From Vandiemenella viatica (lineage: Eukaryota; Arthropoda; Insecta; Orthoptera; Morabidae), in contig JARYHS010008074.1 of the NCBI GenBank assembly GCA_031002005.1, positions 179,452,494-179,516,493 of the forward strand: a stretch of DNA of 64,000 bases, in the 5' to 3' direction. Below are positions 22,591 to 34,010 of the stretch, in pieces. A model generated the notes under the pieces. It was not told the origin of the DNA and did no database searches. It saw nothing but the letters and a program-made list of their open reading frames with translations. Numbering within the stretch: position 1 is the stretch's first letter; each line of letters begins with the position of its first letter. The translations under genes were made by a program, and so were the position numbers.

Positions 22591-23782
22591 CTTAGTTTTA
22601 TTACAGTTAAATGGTGTACCTAATACTAGGTTACTTACAGAATCAATTCTTCTACATTAGTTATTGAAATACCCAAGAATGATTATTAGATAAATACACA
22701 ACAGCTTTAACAGCTGGAAAGGTATTAACGAGATATTAGGAAAAATCTAGAATTTGAAAAATATGCTATAGTTCAATTGGTAAAATTGAAAAGGTAATTT
22801 TAGTAGATACCACACTCGTATAATCTACGGATGTCTGTGCATTGGACATGAAAAAATACGAGATTTATTCTTATTATTTTTAAGATTTATGATTTTTATC
22901 TATTAGTATTTATGTAATTTGCTTAAGAAAATATTTCACAGTAACTTTATCAAATATAATTTGCACACACTGTTTTGATGTGAGAGCTTCAAAGAAACGT
23001 TGACGAGATGATGACCGAGACTGCAGAATGTTAGTGTCTAATATACGGCCCTCTGCAAAATTGAGTTTTGACACCTATGGTCCACAGCGATAGTCAGATT
23101 ATGGCAGTACTGCTAGAACAATGCGACACCTTGAATTGGTCATTACTGAGCAACTGCATTGGATAGAGTTTGTATGCAGCTAACGGATAATACCAGGAGG
23201 GGCATTTGCACTGGATGAGATCGAATTGCTCTTTACTATGGTAGTAGATTAACGATACATTGAAATACTGAAACATGTAATGCTGAAATTCCTTTTGTTT
23301 CGTTGCGTCACGAAATTCTAAGGAATAAACTTTTTGAATAATGTGGTAATGCTTCTTCTGTTGGTTGATTCGGAAGGAAGAAACAAATCAAGCTGTGTTG
23401 CGATGCCAAGATAAGGCGTGCTGATCAATCCGATATCATCACAGTTTATGAGCTAAGAACACATAGAGAAATGGAATAATTACCTTATTGTTTCGTTGAG
23501 TTAGCAGAGTTTACAAATGTAAGATATGCAGGCAGAGTAAAGTGTCAGTGGAGACGTATCTCCAGAGTACTCACTAATGTGGAAAATCACACTGGCTTAC
23601 AAGAACTTCAAAGGAAATTTAATCTCTATACAACAGCAGTGTGAAATGGCATACAATAGGACTATTGTATTTTCATTGCATATAAGATGACAGAAGGTAA
23701 CAATATAAAAAACATTCATCATAAAAGAAAAGAATATTTATAGCAGTACGAACATTGGTTCGTTTGTTCAAAAATTCATAAC
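22591..23782. other. Unassigned AT-rich spacer
   Basis: No domain seen in the short minus-strand frame 23094-23276. Nothing repeated or paired was noticed before the jockey 5' region begins. Confidence 0.35.
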
Positions 23783-23967
23783 ACTTCCGTGTGAGCAGCG
23801 GTCGAGAACGGTAGTGTACTTCCTCCACTACAGTGCTCGCATCGTTATCGGAAACTCCTACTGACGCAACGTGTTCGCGGATTACTTTGAACAATAAGTG
23901 TAAATATATTATATCGTTTAACGTGAGCTACCAAACCTTCTACCGATTTAACCCCACAAACTGATTA

Positions 23968-25952
23968 ATGGCCCATCGGTGGAAGACTAAAACCAAACGT
24001 TCTCCCTTCTGAGCGACCGGTTGCTTGTGATGTCGATAAACACGGACTTGACTTCGCGAAACCTCTAATATAAGTGTCGTAGATCCATCTGATATCACCA
24101 ACGAGATTATTTCTGAAAACAACGCTGCCCACCCATCTAGATTAGCAGTCCCAGAGCAGCAGCCATGTCAAACAGCCCATTACCAGTAGATCACGGTCTA
24201 CCTGCAGCATGATCTTCAACAGCAGCAACAACAATCAGCCCAGCAGCTCCATCTCCATCAGCAACAACATTACCACCAGCAGCAACAGCAACAACAGCAG
24301 ATGCTTCAATATCAACAGCATTCACTCCAATCTTCACAACCGATGGGGACAACACAACATTCCACGACGCCCGACGCATTGCTGAACCAAATGTATGTAC
24401 AGTATAACACAGGCGCTAATATGCCCCAGCCTCCCCAGTGTAGAGTAATACAAGTAGTTTTATGTCGCCTGGATGTTTTTAACAATCAAAAGAACCGGTC
24501 AAAGCGCCCGCGCACAAATAGCGGAAATAACTTGCAACAACCTCCTAGGGCATTATCTCCTGATAATGGACCACCAGAAATGAGATGCGTTATTAATATA
24601 CCGACACAAAACAGATTCCAAACGTTCTGGCCTCGCATTCTGGAGGACGCGAATTCGAATCCCCGTCCGGGCATCCAGATTTGGGTTTTCCATGGTTTCC
24701 CCGAATCACTCCAGGCGAATGCCGGGATGCTTCCTTCAAAAAGGCCATGTCCGAATTCCTTCCCGTTCCTTGTCCCCAGTCCTATCCCGCCTCTAATGAT
24801 CTTAGCCGTCGAAGAGGCGCTAAGCAATAATTTAAAAAAAACAGAATCCAAATCTTGCTTTGCGAAGAACCTGTAGAAGAGACAACCGAAATCACAGAAG
24901 TAGTTAAAACACCACCAATTTTTCTACATGACGTAAACAATCATCAAAGATTTACTCGAGATCTCAAAAATTTGCAAAGTAATAACTTTTCAACCGAGCT
25001 TAAAGGAAAAGTGATTAAAATAAATATAACCGCTATTCAGGATTTTAAAACTCTGACAAAACATTTGATACCATTCAGCAGAAATACCACGCATTTCGTG
25101 CCCCAGACTCAAAACAATTATCGGTTATCGTGCGAGCTTACCATATTCACTAACAGATGATGAAATAAAAGAGGAACTAATAAGACTAAAAATCCCAGTG
25201 ACCAAGGTAACAAGACTTTTAAATAAAGATAAGAACCCTATACCACTCTGCGCGATTGTGTTAATATATTTGAATTAGACAGATTGTTCCACTGCATTAA
25301 TAAAGTTGAACCAAACAGAAAGTCAAAAGACATCCCTCAGTGTACAAATTTCCAATTATATGGTCACACAAAAAACTATTCAAACTTGATCCGCGATGTG
25401 TTCGTTGTGATGGGAAGCACCATTACTCCTCATGTAACCACCCGCGTAGTACAATAATTAAATGCGTTAATTACGGCGGAGAACTTCCAGCTAAGTTTAA
25501 AAGATGTAAATATTACGAAGAAGTGAATCTTAGAAGTTCCAAAAAAACCTTTACATCAAAACAAACTTAGCTTCTCAGACAGACAGTTGACTGGGACACA
25601 CATACCGCCCAATCCTGCCTCACCGGAATTTCCGTCTTTACCAACCATAGTGCCGCCTCCACCACGCTGTAAATACATAGCTGATCAAATGATACAAAAC
25701 AAAGAGAAACCTAATTTACAGCATACTCCGCAAAACAATTCTCGATCCTCTTACAGTAATATACTAAAAGGAAACTGTAACACATCAACTTACGACACAA
25801 ACATACCACATAACGAGCACAACACTAGGCAAGGTACTGCATGGACCAACCTAATAAATGAACTAATCTCTCGATTAATCACAGCTTTTCTCCCTATGAT
25901 AAAAGAGATTATCTTGTCGTCAGTAGCTAGCTTCCTCCAAAATGGCAAATAA
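23968..25952 (+). pseudogene. Jockey ORF1 (gag-like nucleic-acid-binding protein), broken
   Basis: Starts at ATG 23968 (MAHRWKTKTKRSP), the same frame as the glutamine-rich stretch at 24220-24340. After the SINE insertion (24623-24837) the frame resumes with VEETTEITEVV, PIFLHDVNNHQRF, KGKVIKINITAIQDF, then by frameshift LPYSLTDDEIKEELIRLKI, and a zinc-knuckle region with PQCTNFQLYGHT, RCVRCDGKHHYSSC and FKRCKYYEE (about 25340-25520). It ends with a proline-rich segment and SSVASFLQNGK. This order (PRE/C2HC-type domain followed by CCHC knuckles) is that of jockey ORF1 proteins, which coat LINE RNA. Stops at about 24010 and 24190 and several frameshifts break it. Confidence 0.8.
24623..24837 (+). 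mobile_element. SINE-B copy nested in LINE ORF1
   Basis: Sequence GGCCTCGCATTCTGGAGGAC, a B box (ATTCGAATCCCC), CCAGATTTGGGTTTTCCATG, AATGCCGGGATGCTTCC and CTCTAATGATCTTAG is the family-B consensus as in the copy at 50164. Its A-box end is cut short. It is bounded by a 15-base target duplication with one mismatch: AAAACAGATTCCAAA at 24608-24622 and AAAACAGAATCCAAA at 24838-24852. The tail is A-rich. The insertion is therefore younger than the LINE. Confidence 0.92.
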
Positions 25953-28849
25953 TACGGTCAATGTTTCTAAGTTAACACTCGTAAACTGGAACGCAAAGGG
26001 CGTACGTAATAAGAAATCAACACTTGCCGAATTTATGAGCGGCCACAAAGTTGACTTTACTTGCTTAACTGAGACACACCTCACTTCGAATGATACTTTT
26101 AAAATTACTGGCTATAAAATTTATATAACAGATCGTGATGTGCCTATAGCCTCCCGCGGGGTAACTATATTGCTTAAAAATAATATCAGTCACTATTCGA
26201 TCTATATGCCCGCCAATGATCTCGAAGCAGCTGGAATCCGAATCCAAACTAAAACAAACTCCGAAATAACAATAGTTGCTGCCTACAAACAACCAAATTG
26301 GAGGCTTACACAACAACAGCTCATACGAATATTTGATCAAAATCTGTCTACCTTACTAATGAAGGATCTCAACAGCAAGCACGAAGCTTGGGGATGCAGA
26401 AGAACAACACCCAACGGTAGGAAACTGCTCGACGCAGCAGGTAACCTCAGTTTACATATAATCGCACCACACAGGCCGACCTATTTCTCTAATAACCCAA
26501 ATGTTATCCCTGACATACTTGATATTGCCCTAGCTAAAAATACACCACTACCAATACATATGGAAGCAATCTCTGAATTAGACTCAGACAACATTCCGGT
26601 GTTAGCAAAATTTGGTTTCAAATCTGCGTTTTCCATGGTTTCCCTAGATAGCTCCAGGCGAATTCTGGGATGGTTCCTCACAATAGCCCATGGGCGCCTC
26701 CTGCCATATCCCGTATATCCCTTCCAAACCATTACCCTTCCTGATAGGTGCAATGCACCCTCCTCCAAACACTTTTAGTGAATCGCGGAGTAATTGTAAT
26801 AGTAATAGTAAATATCATAACAAACACAAAAGATACTAACCGGACAAGTAAACTGGAATCTATTCGAAATTAATCTTAATCGGATTTTACCATCATTCTC
26901 TAGGCAAGATAATGAAGATAACATTGATGAAATATTACGACAACGACCACAATTCACCAGGCGATAGAACTATCGACCAAGAAATCACAAACAAGATCGT
27001 TTAGATCATTCCATGAAAGAATACCGCAAAGAATCATTGAGTTAATCACCTATAAAAATCAAACTCACAGACAGTGGCAAAGGCAGCGACTCCCACACCA
27101 ACGCCGAATACTAAACCAATTAATTAGACAGGTAAAAATAGAACTTGACTCATTTTGTTACGAATCATAAAAACAGTATCTATCGGAAATGGAACTTAGC
27201 GACAGGTCTCTACGGAAAACCACAAAACGTACTATCAAGGAACCGACTATCTTATCACCCTTAAAATGGAATGGTACATATATATCCAGCACTTCGGAAA
27301 ATGCGAAATCTTAGCAGATCATTTCGAAAATACCTTCAAACCAAATCCTATAGTAGATCATGAGTTCAACACATAATAGAAAATTCTAATCAGCATGTTA
27401 CTATCGGGGCGGAGAATTACTTCGGATTCAGTACTCTAAAAGAACTGCGACAAATAATTAAGAACTTACCTGTACGAAAATCCCCAGGCCACGATAGCAT
27501 AGCGCTAGAGTCATTTCCCCCAAAGGCAGTAAGCTACCTCACGTCACTTTTCAACAGCATTCTCGGTACCGGGTATTTCCCAAGAGAGTGGAAGCATGCT
27601 AATATCACAGTATTCAACAAACCTAACAAACCAGCATCTCTGCCCTCTAGTTACAGACCCATAAGTTTACCCCGCTACTTTGTCAAAACTGCTAGAAAAA
27701 ATAATACAGAAGCAACTAACTTCCTTCCTTGATACTAGGGGAATTATTCCGCCTCATCAATTTGGTTTTCGCCCTATGCACTCAACCTCATACCAAATAC
27801 TACGCCTGGTAGAAGATATTACAAAGAGATTTGAGCTCAAACATCACACATTGGCTGCTTTTCTCGATGTTACCCAGACATTTAACAAAGTTTGGACACT
27901 GGCCTACTATATAAACTTAAAAACACAGGAATGCCTCTATTTTTGTATAAAGTTTTAGAAAGCATTTTACAGAATCGAACTTTCAGCGTAAGAATAGACA
28001 CAAAAATATTCACAGCACGATCAATAGCAGCAGGAGTCCCACAGGGACCTGTCTTAGGGCCAACACTATTCAATATATACACCTCAGATATTTCAACTCC
28101 TCAAAACACCTCGACTGCACAGTACGCTGATGACACAATCATATACTCTTCGCACAGTGACATTCATATCGCACGCAACAACCTTCAGGAAACAATAATG
28201 CAATTAACTAAATGGCTCAATCACTGGCGTATATCTCTAAATCCTGGAAAATGTCAAGCCAAAATCTTCACTCTGAGACGCCCTCCAAACCCCCCGAGAT
28301 AAACATAATGGGAAGTAACAGCATGGAATCCAGATGATCAATCTATTAATACCTAGGATTCGATCTTGACATGCGGTTAACGTGGAACGTACACATTAAC
28401 AATAAACTAAACCATGCCTATGCCAGATTACACAAATTGTACCCTGTGTTAAACAAAATATCATCAATAAAACAGAGTGCTGCTTGTTAATTTACAAAAC
28501 GATATTACGACCACTAATAACATATGCATGTCCTATATGGGGATGTGCCAGCCGTAGCAAATTACATAGAATACAAATATTTCAAAACAAACTACTCAGA
28601 TTAGCAGTGAACGCACCATGGTATGTACACAATAGTCAGCTACACAGAGAGTTAAATGTTACTTACATTTATGAATTTATAAAACAACAAACCATACATT
28701 TTATCAAACGAATGAATGCAGTACCTGGTGCACAATTTTACGAACTAGGGAAAAGAGCCGGCCAAACTAGGCTAAAAAAACACCTTACTCAAGATATTTT
28801 TCCATCAGGCAGTGATTCCGAAGAAGAAGTGAACCAGCTAATAAATTAA
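25942..28849 (+). pseudogene. Jockey ORF2 (endonuclease and reverse transcriptase), broken
   Basis: The start ATG at 25942 overlaps the last 11 bases of ORF1 in another frame. The endonuclease (LVNWNAKGV, CLTETHL, VAAYKQPN, DLNSKHEAWGCR) runs to about 26610. The usual GDFNAKH reads KDLNSKH and SDH reads SDN, so catalytic positions are changed. A SINE fragment follows, then a stop-ridden linker. The reverse transcriptase shows SPGHDSIALE (27481), SSYRPISLP (27648), HQFGFRPMHSTSYQILRLVE, AGVPQGPVLGPTLFNIY and an intact QYADDTIIYS (YADD at 28123-28134). The first catalytic Asp region (FLDVTQTFNKVW) is altered. The C-terminal part includes RPLITYACPIWGCA and LRLAVNAPWYV, ending at 28849. Frame changes occur at about 27890, 28300 and 28480. 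Confidence 0.85.
26612..26790 (+). mobile_element. SINE-B-related fragment nested in LINE ORF2
   Basis: It begins around a B-box-like GGTTTCAAATC and continues GTTTTCCATGGTTTCCCTAG, CTCCAGGCGAATTCTGGGAT, GGTTCCTCACAATAGCCCAT. The first two thirds match family B; the 3' part (GGGCGCCTCC...) differs from the other copies, so it may be a sub-family. The endonuclease reading stops exactly here. No target duplication was recognised. Confidence 0.65.
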
Positions 28850-29177
28850 ATACCGTGTGTCCTGTCATCTTCTATTTGACATCTCGTTTGTTAAGTATAG
28901 ATCAGATTTTTGTCAGTGCTCGAAACAAAATGTATATGTTATATATAAAAAGTGTAATTATTTTAAACCAATTTCATTTTAACTGTTTTGATTACTGTTC
29001 TAATTCTGATAACTGTTTTTATTACTTTAATACTGATATTTCTGTTGCTAACATTGTTATAAAAGATTATTGTATCATAGCCTAGTAGTCACTGAGGGGC
29101 CCTGTGGGTTCACCTCAACCATGAAAATATGTAAGCTATGTATTTTGTAAAATTAAACACCGTCCTGTATAGCAATA

Positions 29178-29555
29178 CTAGCCTCGTACCCGCGACTTCG
29201 TACGCGTGGATTAAGAATTTTTTGCCAGAATTAAATATAAAAAGTTGTTGGTAACGAAGGATTGGTCCCAAACAATATCGAGTCGGCATAATATGACAGG
29301 AAAGCTATCACTATATCATTCTACCGTCGAACCTGCCTCTTGAAGAGAATCAATTTCCAACATATTTCTGTCACTATTCGATAGGATTTCAAAATTTCGT
29401 GACTACAACTGTTAATCATACTGGAAAAAATATTCTGTGCCCTTCATACAGCTTTCCTTATAAAATTCCATCACAACGATATAGCCATATAGTCGTAAAA
29501 ACGTAACAAAAAGACAGAGACTTATTTCCGTATTTATATTAGTATTACTGTGGTT
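29178..29555 (+). mobile_element. Short non-autonomous retroelement (CCCGCG...TTATATTAGTATT type)
   Basis: The 5' end reads ACTAGCCTCGTACCCGCGAC then TTCGTACGCGTGG, and the 3' end reads AAAAAGACAGAGACTTATTT then CCGTATTTATATTAGTATT. From memory, this pair of ends (an 'ACTAGC...CCGCGGCTTCGC' start and a '...GACAGACAGAGTTACTTTCGCATTTATAATATTAGTA' finish) marks a common insect repeat of uncertain class, often filed near RTE-type elements. There is no coding capacity. It abuts the 3' end of the jockey element. Confidence 0.5.
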
Positions 29556-29739
29556 CACACTCACACACTGACTGTGAACAACACCTGAGGGATCATTATA
29601 ACGTAAAAAAGTGTACACCTACAAAATTGCAAGACTACCTTTGATTTGCCTCGCATTGCACTCCTAACTTTATAATATCTACAGTTTAACATTCAATCCA
29701 AATAACCTACGGCCCAGGCCTGACTCTTACGATGAAAAG

Positions 29740-30078
29740 CAATTTTTAAAAATCTTATTTACGGACATTTGAACCGGAGACCACGACGTTCGTAAGCAAG
29801 CTCTTTAGCCATTGAGCTGCCAGTTCACTATACGGAAACACGATCTGGAGACGTCCACATCCAACGTGTCTGTCTATCGCCGTATTTCGAAGTTATGAGA
29901 CAACATGTGTTATTTGTACAGATAATTTTTCAACCAAATGTAGACAGTATTTTTCTCCTTGTTTCAAAGGATAAGTGTGCAAAGTTTCATCGAGATCGGA
30001 TGAAAACTGTGGATTTGTATGAAGAACAAACAAACCAACAAACAAACAAACATTCATCTTTATATATAAAGATTTGAT
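29740..30078. mobile_element. tRNA-like head (minus) followed by an AACAAACAAAC-tailed repeat
   Basis: On the minus strand, CAGCTCAATGGCTAAAGAGC (A-box-like) and CGGTTCAAATGTCC (B-box-like) lie about 35 bases apart within 29765-29825. On the plus strand, CAAAGTTTCATCGAGATCGG followed by AACAAACAAACAAAC and CTTTATATATAAAGATT (to 30078) is a typical insect retroelement tail. Whether these are one composite element or two insertions cannot be told by eye. Confidence 0.45.
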
Positions 30079-30167
30079 CAAAACGCCATTGAAAGTTACA
30101 ACTTAATCTGCATCTACGACAAATGATTTGACTGATTTTTGGAAAAGCTTTTTTTTAAGAAAAAAAA

Positions 30168-30370
30168 GTGGCACCAAGCCTAGTTGGTGAGGTGTAACTT
30201 TTTGGCGTCACATTCGGAAGGATGTAGGTTCGAATCGCGCCCATCCATCCTGATTTCGGTTTTTATGGTTTCCCGAAATCAGTCCAGGAAAATGGGGAGA
30301 TGGTTCGTTCTAAAGGTCATGGTGACCTGGAATGACCTCAGGTCTTGTTTTCATCAAGGCGTCAAGCTAA
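30168..30370 (+). mobile_element. SINE-B copy, diverged
   Basis: The head contains CCAAGCCTAGTTGGTGAGG and a B box GTAGGTTCGAATCGC; the body reads CCATCCTGATTTCGGTTTTTATGG, then TTTCCCGAAATCAGTCCAGG and a worn GGGGAGATGGTTCGTTC. The recognisable 3' part fades after about 30350. Confidence 0.7.
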
Positions 30371-33300
30371 AAAAATATTCTAAGCTAGAAAGCAAAAGCG
30401 GTTTTTATAAGTGAAAGATTAGCCTTCTCTAAACGTGATAATTTACAAAATTGGCAGTTATATAGCAAGGCAGCGTTCTACTATGGTTTAAAGGTCTTTT
30501 AAAAGTATAGTAACACCTTCAGGTCAGCAGTCAGATGTTTTGTCAGTAAATACCATTATGTTCTTATTAATCAATTTGTACCGATAACTCAACACTAGTC
30601 CGCTTGGATTAAGTCTATTAGTTACCCAGTTAAAAATAGTTTAGATAAAATAGCAATTTTATTTGGATATTACCTGCGGAATAATTGATTCACTAAAGAA
30701 TGAACAAAGCATCAACTAAATTCTATTATTATCGACTAAATTCGATTATTATCGACTCAATACACGTTTTCGTATTCAATACTTACTGAACGATTACTCG
30801 AGGTCTGTTACAATATTGAATAATTCTTACATTTGTTCCCACCTTTAATTATTACTTTTCTTGATTGTTTTCCTCGCACATCGTAACGATTCTTGCTTCA
30901 TTTGATCTATGATAAGGTTATCTATCGTCTTTAAATACTCAATACACGACAAATAGGGGAAAAAAAACTAATAGTTGTCGTTAGAAAGTGTCACATGTCG
31001 CATGGTTAAACCCAACCGAATAGCTCCTTGGTATCTCTTGGTGAGCCAGTTAAGGCAACTGTACGTTTAAGTGCAAAAATGTGAATGAAATTTAATTATA
31101 TTAGAAATGTAAATATATTTCTGTTTTATTTAATATACAGTTCCGACTCTCTAGGTAATACATGGAAATTAAATAAATAATTTTTCTTAATGTTTTGATC
31201 AGATTAGAATTTTCTGCTTATTACTCGAGTGAGGTAAAGTAATGGTATAATACATACCGCAGATTCCACGTTATACCCTAAGTTTTCAAACTGATAGAAC
31301 CCTTGTAAAAATGCGAAAAGTAATTCCTAAATGATACCAGATTATTGTAAAATAAGTTTAATGTTTTTAAAACATTAATTTAGTATTCCGTCGTGATGTG
31401 AAGTAGTTTGATGACAATCATCGTAGATTATGAGTCAAACTCTAAGTATAAAATCCCGATCAAATAAGTTTAGAAGATTTTACATGATATAAAAACGCGC
31501 AAACCTAGAGCAAAATTATTTTAGAAACAAATTGTTTTGGTTCAAGTGATCTCCAGATAGTGATCCCAACCAACGTTACAAAAATATCTTCAATATACAT
31601 ATATATCTCCGTTGCTGCTTTATAACTGTTTCGTGAAGCCTATGCCAGCGTAATATTTAATCAAGCTAATGGCACCAAATCTGACCATCCACGTAGTAAC
31701 AGCGTAATGTACCAGCACGCCCAATGGCCACCACTAACTATTTAATCTCTGAATTACATGTTTTTTTGCTGTTTCCCATTATTTCATTTCTACGTCATTG
31801 CCATTTTCGTTTATCCAACGAGGTAACTCAAAATTTTTAAAGGTATTTAAAGAGATCTTCTCTGTGACTAAAAACTCGAGCACTTCTTTCTTCAATCCAA
31901 GAGTTATCGAGATAACTGTGTCCAAAGAAGTAATTCAAGGTCCAGTAGTAAGCGTAAGATAATTAGGACTTCATATTTTTTATTTTTCGGACTTGAAATA
32001 GCTGCTGTTCAAAGACCTTCAACTGTATTTACTTAAAAAGAAACTGCACCTTTAGTTTCAGTCAGCCAATATTAAAATGGCTGCCAGAATTGATATATCA
32101 AAATGGTTATTCTGTACTGAAAGGGTAGAAACGTACATCACAATGTTGCTGTGAAGTTTACAGTTATAGGATTATTAAATCTGTCCATCAAATTCCTCTG
32201 TTCTAACACCAGTTATAAAATATAGCCAACAAAGAAAATATCACGTAAAAATACTAGGAATCTTCGACAAACGATTTATTTATCCGCAACCAGGGCAGCT
32301 ATGATAGATGGTAATACCATCAATAAAATATGAATCAAGAGATTTTATGAAAATATGGCAATCTCCTCTCTGTAAATAAGCAAACCGGTTATTGAATGTA
32401 TTTTGTAGAGTATTTATAGCATGTTTAATACTAATCTCTTTGCGATAGTAGTGTTTCTGACAGATATCTTCCGCTGTTGACGACAGTGAAAGTTATGAAC
32501 CAAATTTTTGGTGCCTGATTTGATAAGACAAGCGAAAAACTTGTAATGCCGAATATTAAAAACACACATTTCTTCCTTAAATCTAGTTGCGACCGACAAC
32601 AGCAAAGTAATGGACTCAGAAGTCAACTAGAATGCTTATTCAGAAAAAAATGATAGTCAAAACAGTCCGTAACTACTAGTGTGTGATTTAAGAGACGGAT
32701 ATTCATTGCACAGCCACAAACTACACATGAATTACATGCGTATTTCGTAGCAACATCGTTATCACTACTGTGGACATAACAGAACGCCATCTGGACCAAA
32801 ATTGCTGTACCACTTTTCTACGTCAAGACAATGTGTAATAATGTGTAAGAACTCTTCAGCTGAGAGATTGTAGATTGAGATGTAATATGTTCAGCGTTGA
32901 GTTAAATTTTAACCTGTTTCCATTCATCAGAATTTCACGCATGATTAAAACATAAAAATCGTGTTTACCAAGATGGTTGCACAGAACCTTGCTTCTGAAC
33001 GTACAACTAAACAGAGAGTTGTGTATCATGATCTCCTGTAGGGACTCTCTTGAGATGGAGCCACAATACTTGGGTGATCACGTATCATTAATCACAGATC
33101 TTCGGGTACGACATAGAGAGAAAACGGAAATATAATGATTGTCCACAGCAAACTCTCCCTTTAAAAAGAAACCGAGAATGATAAAACAAAAAATCACAAA
33201 TTTGTGCTTCTTACAAAAACTGACAAAATATCATATTATATCATAGTCCTCCAGATTTTTAGGAATATAATCATGCATAGGATGTTGGATGTTGCACCAA

Positions 33301-33729
33301 GCGAACACCTCCTGTAAACAGGAAATTTCCATTAGTATTTGTTTGGCAGAGAAAAACATTTTTGTGGTTTAACAACTCGATATTCACCAAATTTCAAGTG
33401 TCTATTCTGGTATTTTGGGTAATATACAGAACAGCTGGAGATCCTTAATGTATTCCAGTAGAAACCTTGCAACAGTACTACAAACAGTAGCAAGACTCTT
33501 TCAGTCGTTGTATAGCAATCAAAAGGAGCTACTTTCAACCGGATAACTTCCATTGGTAAAAAGAATAAAATTAATTAGTCATATTAAATAGGACACTTGT
33601 TAGTGTGGTACCTCATGCTTAGGTGACCAAGGAATTTAACATAACAATTTAATACTGGTAGAATATAATTACGCAGACCGAAATGTTGAAAAATTGATGA
33701 TCGATCCTGAAGCTGCGTAATGAATGGTG
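30371..33729. other. Long AT-rich stretch without recognised features
   Basis: Apart from two short frames without domains (32414-32626 and 33332-33553, both minus) I see no coding, RNA or repeat signal in these 3.4 kb. A pair of near-identical TTCGATTATTATCGACT units at about 30720-30760 is a minor tandem repeat. Confidence 0.35.
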
Positions 33730-34010
33730 ATCCTGTTACTGGGTGTGATGGAATGCCTGATCTCGTGCTGCAGACCGCGGCTTAGCCAGCAGTGTCGAGT
33801 GTTAGGTATATGTTGTGATACGGCCGAGAAGGCGCCTGATTCGCGGACAAAGCGAGCCGCCTCGGGCAGCACAATGAGGCGACTGTATTGTGTGGCGGCC
33901 CCAAGTCGCAATTCTGTGTTCCTCCTCAGGGGACCAGACCCGCAGCACAAGGGAATGCGGCAGCAAACGAGACAAAAAAAACTCTGCTCCAGATAAACAC
34001 TCTAATTTCA
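33730..34010. other. GC- and CpG-rich island, unassigned
   Basis: Stands out from its surroundings by base composition (for example GCGCCTGATTCGCGGAC, GCGAGCCGCCTCGG and GTGGCGGCCCCAAG). Open frames exist on both strands (33724-33996 plus; 33669-33950 and 33802-34149 minus) but give mutually exclusive unrecognised proteins, as expected when stop codons are rare in GC-rich DNA. It could be a regulatory island, an unknown repeat or a lone exon. Confidence 0.3.

Larger units (their letters stand above)
23783..29160 (+). mobile_element. Nearly full-length jockey-type LINE
   Basis: In order: a 5' untranslated stretch (about 23783-23967), ORF1 (23968-25952), ORF2 (25942-28849) and a 3' untranslated region to about 29160. 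At over 5 kb, including about 0.4 kb of later SINE insertions, it has the full set of parts of a jockey-clade element. The 5' boundary is estimated from where sequence turns GC-richer. The 3' end is set just before the next repeat. No target-site duplication was identified. Two family-B SINEs interrupt it, one in each ORF. Confidence 0.8.

Noticed and set aside
24486..24851. Minus-strand frame of 121 codons
   Set aside because: It is the reverse strand of the SINE-B insertion and neighbouring LINE ORF1, not a gene.
26065..26340. Minus-strand frame of 91 codons
   Set aside because: Shadow of the jockey endonuclease on the plus strand.
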